Of a stretch of DNA of 23,395 nt, positions 16,935 through 23,395 are shown in pieces. The notes below the pieces were generated by a model. It worked only from the letters and a program-made list of their open reading frames with translations. It was not told where the DNA came from and made no database searches. The position numbers were made by a program, and so were the translations under genes. This DNA comes from Fidelibacterota bacterium (GTDB lineage Bacteria; Fidelibacterota; Marinisomatia; SCGC-AAA003-L08; GCA-002704045), in contig PAFF01000046.1 in assembly GCA_002704045.1 (NCBI GenBank), forward strand, positions 1 to 23,395. Reading direction: 5' to 3'. Each line of letters begins with the position of its first letter. The first letter of the stretch is position 1.

Positions 16935-17028
16935 TTTATTAAAAAAAATCTTTAGATTTAAAAATAAAAATAATAAATTATTAACCAAATAATTCTTCAA
17001 AATATTATTTTAGTAAAAAAACATATCC

Positions 17029-17034
17029 AAGGGG
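17029..17034 (+). promoter_or_regulatory. Strong Shine-Dalgarno before the 144-aa gene
   Basis: AAGGGG, 9 bases before ATG 17044, is the best ribosome-binding site in the window. Most neighbours have a weak one or none, which suggests the following small protein is well translated. Confidence 0.6.
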
Positions 17035-17043
17035 ACTAACCAT

Positions 17044-17478
17044 ATGGCAAAATGGAACAAAGATACCTTTTTAAAAAACCTTAAAGATAGTTGTATGCCA
17101 CATATCACTAATATAGTGATTGATTTAGTGAGATACACAGATGAAGAGGCAGATTCTGTTTCATGGGGAAGAGGTGAAGGTTATGGAACTATGACTTTTA
17201 AGTGTAAATCAGATGATTATGGAGTTATATCATTATTTCATGTTACTACAGGCGGTCAAATAAAATTTTTACTTAACAATATGAGGCATAAAATTAGAAA
17301 AAAAGAAATTTTAAGAGATTTTCAATTAAAACTTGAATCGAATTTTATGATGGATTTTAATGAAGACGATTATGATGCTGATATTTTTTATGATGTAGAT
17401 TCTCTCTTTAATACCAAGTCTGATGTTGAAAAATTTATTAGCACAATAAATGGTATTTCAGCTAGATTAAAACAGTAG
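17044..17478 (+). CDS. Conserved-looking small protein of unknown function
   Basis: 144 aa with no signal peptide or membrane segment, so probably cytoplasmic. I do not recognise the family. It has an N-terminal helix (NKDTFLKNLKDSCMPHI), a central beta-rich part (VSWGRGEGYGTMTFK then VISLFHVTTGGQIKFLLNNM), a basic helix (RHKIRKKEILRDFQLKLE) and an acidic stretch (DFNEDDYDADIFYDVD) ending in a helix. The W-G-R-G-x-G-Y-G-T core looks like a binding or catalytic surface, but I cannot name it. The ATG is well supported by AAGGGG. It stands alone between transketolase and the giant surface protein, with about 100-base gaps on both sides. The gap before it (16935-17043) is A/T-rich and holds no clear terminator. 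Confidence 0.75.
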   Translation: MAKWNKDTFLKNLKDSCMPHITNIVIDLVRYTDEEADSVSWGRGEGYGTMTFKCKSDDYGVISLFHVTTGGQIKFLLNNMRHKIRKKEILRDFQLKLESNFMMDFNEDDYDADIFYDVDSLFNTKSDVEKFISTINGISARLKQ

Positions 17479-17573
17479 TTTGATATTTCTTATCTTTTTG
17501 TAACAACCTTTGCATTTTTCATAAAAATATATAACTTACACAGCATCAAATTTAAAATTTTGTACTAGGTTTT

Positions 17574-20500
17574 ATGATTAATAAAAAACACATACTCAAA
17601 ATTTATACTTTAATATTATTAACTTTTTCTTTTTCTAACATTGAAGAGGGAGATTTAATAATTACTGAGTATTTTGCCAGAAGTAATGGTCAAATACCAA
17701 ATTATGTTGAAATATATAATTCAACAAACAACGAAATTGATTTGGGACTTGTTTCAATCGTTATTAATAATTCAAATGATACCTTTTATATTAATTCTAC
17801 TGAAACACTTCAATCAAAAGATTACTTATTATTAATATCTTCGGAGGGATTTTTTAGAAATGAATTGGGTGAAATTTTTTTACCAATCAATGACCCTAGA
17901 AGGGATCCGACTAATCAAATGTATCAATCTGGATTTGAATATTTACCAATACTTCCAAACTCTATATTAATTGGTGATGATGATGAAAATATTTTTTTTG
18001 TTGAAGATGAATCAAATTCAATTCAAATTTATTATAGTGAAATTTTAATAGATAAAGTAGAATGGAGCATTGATTCATGTAATCAATTAAATGATCAGGA
18101 ATCCTGCAGCTCATTTGACTACTGCCTTTGGATTGAGCAGGATTTAAGTTGTTCTACAAGTTTTATTATTTATGATGATTCAACAATTGGTTACGCAAAT
18201 GAATTAATTTTTGACCCTGAAATTGAAAATTCCTACATCATTAACGACTTTGGTTCTAATTGGTCAATATCAATGCAAAAACCTTTATTCATGTTTAATT
18301 ATAACTCGAATGGGGATCAAGAATTTGGATCTCCTGGTTTTTCAAATCATACTCCAATAAATTTAAAAATTGAATCATCACTTGGGGGCCAAAATCTCAT
18401 TGGGTTTTCATGGGAAAATAGTCACCAAGCAAATAGTGTTTTTCAATTTAAATTTCAAATTAATGATTTAAACTATAATGATCAAGAATACACAATAAAT
18501 AATAATATTTATTATACTCAATTTAATAGTGATAACATTACTATTGGTAATTTGTATAATTTGCAAATTGCTGCTGTATATGAATTAGGACAAGTTTCAA
18601 GATTTACTGATCCATTCTATTTTTACATTCCTAAGGCTGATGCAGGAATTGATGATTTAGTGTCATATTATATTAATTCTGAAAATGAAGTAGAGTCTAT
18701 TAATTTAGATAGTATTGCTACACTCGATTCAAATTTACCAGTCATAAATTCACTGGTAGATTATAATGAAGATGATTTGCAATACATCGACTTTGATAAT
18801 TTGTCGTATCATTGGAATGTAATGAATATTAAAAAATCTTCAAATGAATCTCTTCCATATCCTTGTGTACAAGATGAAAGTATAGATCCCACATATTGCG
18901 ATAGTCTAAATTTCCCAATTAATTTAGAAAAAGGAATTTATAAAATCAAATTAGAAATTAGAGATAGTTTATCAAATTCCTTCTCTGTCGATTCTGTTGA
19001 AATTTCAATTAATTATTTAGAATCCATTATTAATAGTCCATTAACACTTTCAAATTTGTCTGGGGCCTGTTATGATTTGACACTTGTTGAATTAACTCAA
19101 CCTCAAAATGCAGAAAGTTTTATTGCTAAACATGATGCTTGTTATAGTGATAGTAATTTTTTGTGTGAAAATCTTATTGAAACTATTCAAAATGAAGTAT
19201 CTTGTGATAGTTCTAATAATTTTTGGGGGCAAGATGTTGTTTACTGCAATGAAAATCAATGTTTGGAAGATGACTTGGTATGGTCTTTAGATCATGATGG
19301 TATTGAGGGCGGTAGTGGTATAGTTAATTTTGATGGGTCTTTTAGTATTTCGGAGTATATTTATAATATCTTTTTTTATAAATGGAAATATTTAATTGAT
19401 GATTATTATGAAGTTTTTAACTCAGGTGTTAATAGCGCAAATATAAATATACCATTTGAAACCGGTGATAACAGCATCATCCTTGAAATAACAAATGATC
19501 AAAATATTACGCATGAAGATCAGGCTGAACTTAAAATAATAGAGTTTAATTTAAAACCATTTGCACAAATTTCTAATAATCAAGATTTAAATCAAGTAAT
19601 TGATAGTTCTTTCATTTTGCAAATTCCACATGATGGTTTACCTGGTTTACAACCAACATTTTATAATGAATGCAATTTAATAAATAATCAAAATGAATGT
19701 GAAAATTTCAATATTTGTTACGATATAGATGATGCTGAAACTTGTTCAAATATTTTTATAAATTCATCTCAAGTTTGTGAATGGTCTTTGATTTTAGATA
19801 CTTGTGAGGGTAATGCAAATGTATGTGATTGGAATGATGATGATTGTAAAACTGATGGTACTTTGCATTTACCATCACATGTTTTGAATGCACAAAATTC
19901 ATATGATCCAAACATTGAAGATGATCTTAATTACAAATGGTTCTTAAATGATACTTTAGTAGAAAATGCAGTTATCTATGAAAACTATTTATCTAACATT
20001 GAAGACATTAATTCAATTCGTCTCGAGGTTAATGATGCCTATTCATATGAAACTGTATCGCAAGATGAACAAGTTCCATATTTATCAAGCCATACCATTA
20101 ATATAGAAATTTTAGAAGAACAAAATAACGTACCAAACTTGAGATTAAATTCAAATTATGAATGTAAGGAAGATACAATTTGTATAAATATCCCTAGTAA
20201 CGATTATGGAATCCCGGGTCAATCTGAAAATTGGAATTTATCGTATTTCAATAATAGTGAAGATATTGATAACGATAACTTTATAACCACTTGGTATTAT
20301 GATTCAGATAATGATGGTATTTTAAATTATGGTAATTTTTTTAATGATTATAATTGTAATGGTATTTATGACACCATACAAGGAGAGCCATACATTGATT
20401 CAAATGAAAATGGAATTTTTAACGATGGAGAATTATTTTTTGACTTAGATAACAATGGTGAATACAATAGTTCAGAACTTTTATTTAATGAAGAAGAATT

Positions 20501-23395
20501 TGGTCCTGATTCTCAAGCTCCTATTTATCAAAGTTTCATTGGTAAAGAACCTTTTTTTGATTGCAACACAGAACTAGTTAATTTGAATGATAATCAATAT
20601 GAGGTTGGTCAAATTTGTGAAAATGATATTTTATGGCAAGATGAATTTGGAAATGGAGTTTGGGATTTTGATGATTCAAATGGTAATCAAATTTGTGATA
20701 CCAATAGTGAATGTGAGGAATTTATCGATATAAATGGAAATGGAATTTGGGAAAAAGGATTTTATCCATTTTTTATGAAAACGCTAGATTCATATTGTAA
20801 CGACTACAATGATAATGAAATAGATCAAACTACTAAGTTATTTGTAGTTGATGTTAAAGAGAATAACATAGCCCCTGAATTGATTAATAGTTTAAACGAT
20901 ATAATTACTTACGAAAATGAAACTATTACAGTCACTGCCTCAATCTATGATTCTACTAATACTTTTTCTTTAGCAGATGGTATTAGAAATAATAATGAAT
21001 TATTTGAAGATCAAAATTCAAATGGTATCTATGATTTGGATATAAATGAGCTTTTTTATGATGAGGATATCAACAATTTAAAATATCATTGGTATGCTCT
21101 AAAAGATGGAGTGATTTTTGAAGATATTGTTTTTATTATTGATCAAACAGAAACGTTTATAGATTGTGATGAAGAATGTATTGTATGTGAAGATGATACT
21201 GATCAATGGGAGCTTGATATGGGTAATGGTATGTGGGATGCAGATTGTAATCGTGAAATATTTGATGATTTAAATGGCAATTCAAGATTCGACAATGGGC
21301 AGACTGCACAGCTAATTACTACTAATTTAGAAACTAACGATACTTTAGAAATTGATATACATGTAAAATCCTATGACCCATTTTATGAAATAATATCAGA
21401 TCAATTTTCATTAAAAGTTATCAATTCAAATGAGGCTCCATTAATAGTAAATAATATAGATTTAAATAATTTAATTGAAGATGATTCCACAATTATCATA
21501 CCGATAGTGGGAGAAAATTATGTTGATGAAAATGGAAATGGAATATGGGATTTTGAGGATTTAAATGCGAATCAAATATGTGATTTAACAGAAGAATGTG
21601 AGCAGTTTGAAGACTTGAATTTTAATAATATTTTTGATGAAGCCTTATTTTCTGATCCAGATAATGATTCATTATCATTTAACATTGAATATAGCAGTAA
21701 TATCTTTGATGCTGATATTGATAGTGGTTTAGTATTCATAAATCTATTATCTAACCAATTTGGTGACGGGCAATTCACAATAATTGCTGATGATGGTTTC
21801 ATATCAACATCCTATGTTGTTGATTTTTATGTTGCACCAGTTAATGATCCACCAATAATAACAAGTGAACCGATTAACCAAGCTGTAGAAGACGTTTTGT
21901 ACCAATATTACCTTAATTGGAATGATGTTGATGATACATCTTTTATTATTGAGATCCAGGACGCACCAACGGGTATGACTTATAGCGATCCAATATTAAT
22001 TGAAGAAAATGAAAATAGTTATTTTCAATCTATTATTTCTTGGATTCCATTAGAGGGTGTTTTAATTGCTGATGAAATAAATCTGGTCATTTATGATGAT
22101 GCCTCCACAACAGGACAAAATGATAATGTACTATCTGCATCACAAGAATTCACTATCATAGTAGAAGCGGTTAATGATCCACCTATTGTCCAAGACATTC
22201 CAATAATTGAAATAAATGAAAATGATACAATATTTTATCAAATAAATATCGATGATCCAGATAATGATTCTTTTATATTTAAATTAGGAAATTTACCTGA
22301 AGAGGGTTTTGGAGAAGAATTTACAGATTCTAATAATAATGGAATTTGGGATCCAGAAGAAGAATATATTGACAGTAATAATGATAGAATATATAATGAA
22401 AGTATGAAAATTGATTCTAGTGGAACTATAATTTGGAGTCCTGGTGAAGGTATTGAGGGTATAGTTAATTTTAGTTTTTCAGTTAGGGATGGTGAATATT
22501 TTTATGATGATAACAATAACAGTCAATTTGATGATGGTGAAATATACATAGATGCTAATAATAATTCTATTTTTGATTATGGCATACAATCTTTTTCAAA
22601 TTTTTCTATAACAGTAAATCCAATTAATGATCTTCCAATAGTAATTAATAAACCAATGAACTTAGAAACTAATGAAGATGACTCACTTTTAGTAGATATA
22701 AATCAATTTGAAATTTTTGATTCTGATAACGTAAGTAATGATTTATATGTAATTTTACAAACAGGAACTAATTACTATGTAGATGATGAAAATCTAAGTT
22801 TATTATTTCCTGATCAAAACTATTTTGGTCAATTAAATGTATTATATGCGATATCAGATGGAATTGATACTACTGATGTAGATACATTATATGATGTTAA
22901 TGTATTAAGTATTAATGATCCTCCCTATTTCAATATTAATAGTGTAAATTTGATTGATAATATTTTAGTTTTACAGGAAGATTTCTCTGATACAATTTTA
23001 ATTTATATCACACCGGATACGATTCCTTATGGTGAACAAGAGCAAGAAGTAACTTATAGTGTTGGTATTGGATATGATTTTATAAATTATGAAATTAATA
23101 GTACAAATCAGAATGAAATATTTATATCGCTCACTTCATTATTGAATTCATATGTATATTCAGAAACATTTGAAATAATTGCTTCAGATAATTCAGAAAG
23201 TAATAATATATTTTCTTTGTCTTTTGATATAACAGTTGAGAGTATTAATGATTTACCAACTTTTAATCTCGTCTCCCAATCATTTAATAATGAAACAAAT
23301 TTTATTGATGTTAATGAAGATTTTGCTGATTCAATAATAATTGAGATTAACGACTATTTTGATGTTGAAGATAATGATAAAATTTTTTCAATATC
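17574..23395 (+). CDS. Giant secreted multidomain surface protein (3' end beyond window)
   Basis: The frame from ATG 17574 stays open for 1940 codons to the window end without a stop. A signal peptide (about 1-22, YTLILLTFSFSN) leads into a lamin-tail domain (about 25-257: GDLIITEYFARSNGQ, YVEIYNSTNNEIDLG, closing GSPGFSNHTP) with a cysteine module inserted. Then come FnIII-like (about 262-355) and PKD-like (about 356-483, starting ADAGIDD) parts, a cysteine-containing stretch (about 499-758), and another PKD-like part (about 760-850). Asp/Asn calcium-loop-like motifs span about 905-1360. Cadherin-like repeats with N-D-P-P or N-D-L-P junctions (1424, 1534, 1685, 1781, 1892) run to the edge. 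No catalytic domain is visible; an adhesin or surface-layer role is inferred. Start support is modest (TAGG, 4 bases upstream). A C-terminal sorting domain may lie beyond the window. Confidence 0.9.
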   Translation, partial: MINKKHILKIYTLILLTFSFSNIEEGDLIITEYFARSNGQIPNYVEIYNSTNNEIDLGLVSIVINNSNDTFYINSTETLQSKDYLLLISSEGFFRNELGEIFLPINDPRRDPTNQMYQSGFEYLPILPNSILIGDDDENIFFVEDESNSIQIYYSEILIDKVEWSIDSCNQLNDQESCSSFDYCLWIEQDLSCSTSFIIYDDSTIGYANELIFDPEIENSYIINDFGSNWSISMQKPLFMFNYNSNGDQEFGSPGFSNHTPINLKIESSLGGQNLIGFSWENSHQANSVFQFKFQINDLNYNDQEYTINNNIYYTQFNSDNITIGNLYNLQIAAVYELGQVSRFTDPFYFYIPKADAGIDDLVSYYINSENEVESINLDSIATLDSNLPVINSLVDYNEDDLQYIDFDNLSYHWNVMNIKKSSNESLPYPCVQDESIDPTYCDSLNFPINLEKGIYKIKLEIRDSLSNSFSVDSVEISINYLESIINSPLTLSNLSGACYDLTLVELTQPQNAESFIAKHDACYSDSNFLCENLIETIQNEVSCDSSNNFWGQDVVYCNENQCLEDDLVWSLDHDGIEGGSGIVNFDGSFSISEYIYNIFFYKWKYLIDDYYEVFNSGVNSANINIPFETGDNSIILEITNDQNITHEDQAELKIIEFNLKPFAQISNNQDLNQVIDSSFILQIPHDGLPGLQPTFYNECNLINNQNECENFNICYDIDDAETCSNIFINSSQVCEWSLILDTCEGNANVCDWNDDDCKTDGTLHLPSHVLNAQNSYDPNIEDDLNYKWFLNDTLVENAVIYENYLSNIEDINSIRLEVNDAYSYETVSQDEQVPYLSSHTINIEILEEQNNVPNLRLNSNYECKEDTICINIPSNDYGIPGQSENWNLSYFNNSEDIDNDNFITTWYYDSDNDGILNYGNFFNDYNCNGIYDTIQGEPYIDSNENGIFNDGELFFDLDNNGEYNSSELLFNEEEFGPDSQAPIYQSFIGKEPFFDCNTELVNLNDNQYEVGQICENDILWQDEFGNGVWDFDDSNGNQICDTNSECEEFIDINGNGIWEKGFYPFFMKTLDSYCNDYNDNEIDQTTKLFVVDVKENNIAPELINSLNDIITYENETITVTASIYDSTNTFSLADGIRNNNELFEDQNSNGIYDLDINELFYDEDINNLKYHWYALKDGVIFEDIVFIIDQTETFIDCDEECIVCEDDTDQWELDMGNGMWDADCNREIFDDLNGNSRFDNGQTAQLITTNLETNDTLEIDIHVKSYDPFYEIISDQFSLKVINSNEAPLIVNNIDLNNLIEDDSTIIIPIVGENYVDENGNGIWDFEDLNANQICDLTEECEQFEDLNFNNIFDEALFSDPDNDSLSFNIEYSSNIFDADIDSGLVFINLLSNQFGDGQFTIIADDGFISTSYVVDFYVAPVNDPPIITSEPINQAVEDVLYQYYLNWNDVDDTSFIIEIQDAPTGMTYSDPILIEENENSYFQSIISWIPLEGVLIADEINLVIYDDASTTGQNDNVLSASQEFTIIVEAVNDPPIVQDIPIIEINENDTIFYQINIDDPDNDSFIFKLGNLPEEGFGEEFTDSNNNGIWDPEEEYIDSNNDRIYNESMKIDSSGTIIWSPGEGIEGIVNFSFSVRDGEYFYDDNNNSQFDDGEIYIDANNNSIFDYGIQSFSNFSITVNPINDLPIVINKPMNLETNEDDSLLVDINQFEIFDSDNVSNDLYVILQTGTNYYVDDENLSLLFPDQNYFGQLNVLYAISDGIDTTDVDTLYDVNVLSINDPPYFNINSVNLIDNILVLQEDFSDTILIYITPDTIPYGEQEQEVTYSVGIGYDFINYEINSTNQNEIFISLTSLLNSYVYSETFEIIASDNSESNNIFSLSFDITVESINDLPTFNLVSQSFNNETNFIDVNEDFADSIIIEINDYFDVEDNDKIFSI
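18078..18152 (+). repeat. Cysteine micro-module copy 1 (inside lamin-tail domain)
   Basis: Residues C169, C178, C184 and C193 of the giant protein have spacing C-x8-C-x5-C-x8-C, with Trp two residues after the third Cys (CLW). It lies between the lamin-tail strand DKVEWSID and its later part NWSISMQKP, so it looks like an insertion in the domain. It faintly recalls PSI-type disulfide knots; I cannot assign a family. Confidence 0.65.
19671..19805 (+). repeat. Cysteine micro-module copies 2 and 3
   Basis: C700, C709, C715 and C724 repeat exactly the C-x8-C-x5-C-x8-C spacing of copy 1. A partial third copy follows, with C735-E-W then C744, matching the last Cys-x-Trp-x6-Cys half. Further cysteines (C751, C758) trail it. 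Exported proteins with paired cysteines fit an organism that also encodes DsbD and a TlpA-like reductase. Confidence 0.6.
20300..21641 (+). repeat. Asp/Asn calcium-loop-like repeats (first cluster)
   Basis: Residues about 910-1356 of the giant protein hold roughly 13 motifs of the type D-x-[DN]-x-[DN]-G-x-[WFY]-[DN], e.g. DSDNDGILN, IDSNENGIFNDGE, FDLDNNGEYN, IDINGNGIWE, EDQNSNGIYD, VDENGNGIWDFED. They resemble EF-hand/dockerin or thrombospondin type-3 loops, and calcium binding is inferred. Two copies of a 38-residue double loop (D1023-E1060, D1318-D1355) are 23/38 identical, including C-D-x4-C. Confidence 0.75.
21423..23395 (+). repeat. Tandem cadherin-like repeats with N-D-[PL]-P junctions
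   Basis: Five junctions read VNDPPII, VNDPPIV, INDLPIV, INDPPYF and INDLPTF, with an earlier diverged SNEAPLI. Repeat lengths are 139, 110, 151, 96 and 111 residues. The two longest contain calcium-loop inserts: one of ~40 residues in the first, and two of ~28 each in the 151-residue unit. The core unit is therefore about 95-110 residues. This is the pattern of cadherin-like/'tandem-95' adhesion repeats. Confidence 0.75.

Noticed and set aside
16922..16959. Inverted repeat AAATCTAAA / TTTAGATTT as transketolase terminator
   Set aside because: The stem is 9 bp and almost all A-T, the loop is 20 nt, and it is followed by A-rich rather than T-rich sequence; chance is likely in such DNA.
19108..19290. 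Short plus-strand frame and the minus-strand frame at 21572-21802 as genes
   Set aside because: Both lie inside the continuous reading frame of the giant surface protein and have no ribosome-binding site or conserved features.
17574..23395. CRISPR array or DNA tandem repeats
   Set aside because: The periodicity is at the protein level (calcium loops, adhesion repeats); the DNA copies are too diverged and irregularly spaced.

Overview
The window is very AT-rich bacterial chromosome with short or overlapping gene junctions, several TTG/GTG starts and TGA used as a normal stop. Three features suggest a marine bacterium of the FCB group, most likely Marinimicrobia (SAR406)-like: secreted proteins with Asp/Asn-rich calcium-loop repeats, a C-terminal dockerin-like module, and a giant lamin-tail/cadherin-like surface protein. 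This placement is an inference from protein style; there is no rRNA gene here.

Layout. (1) 1-1158: end of a ribosomal-protein/RNA polymerase operon (rpoA, cut by the window edge, then rplQ). A strong terminator-like hairpin follows at 1213-1241, inside the signal-peptide codons of the next gene. (2) 1171-5245: a secreted GHL10-type glycosidase-like protein, then hutU and hutI, which carry out two consecutive steps of histidine degradation. (3) 5234-6702, minus strand: a GNAT acetyltransferase coupled by ATGA to a secreted beta-helix protein. The beta-helix frame is interrupted by one in-frame TGA and then continues in the same frame into a dockerin-like C-terminus that overlaps the end of hutI. 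(4) 6800-13117: a tightly packed run of pyrF, pyrE, membrane-anchored cyclophilin, dsbD, TlpA-like thioredoxin and an LPP20-like lipoprotein. It joins the last two steps of UMP synthesis to envelope folding and redox functions. (5) 13094-14818, minus strand: a CstA-family transporter. (6) 14967-16934: transketolase, divergent from cstA. (7) 17044-17478: a small protein of unknown function with a strong ribosome-binding site. (8) 17574 to the window end: a giant secreted protein, open for 1940 codons with no stop.

The most interesting parts are the giant surface protein and the TGA-interrupted beta-helix gene. The giant protein has a lamin-tail domain, FnIII-like and PKD-like parts, cysteine micro-modules with identical spacing, about 17 calcium-loop-like motifs and cadherin-like repeats. 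The beta-helix gene has a hairpin directly after its TGA. No tRNA, rRNA, CRISPR array, insertion sequence or integrase was recognised. With the giant gene and the beta-helix remainder included, no gene-free stretch exceeds about 150 bases.
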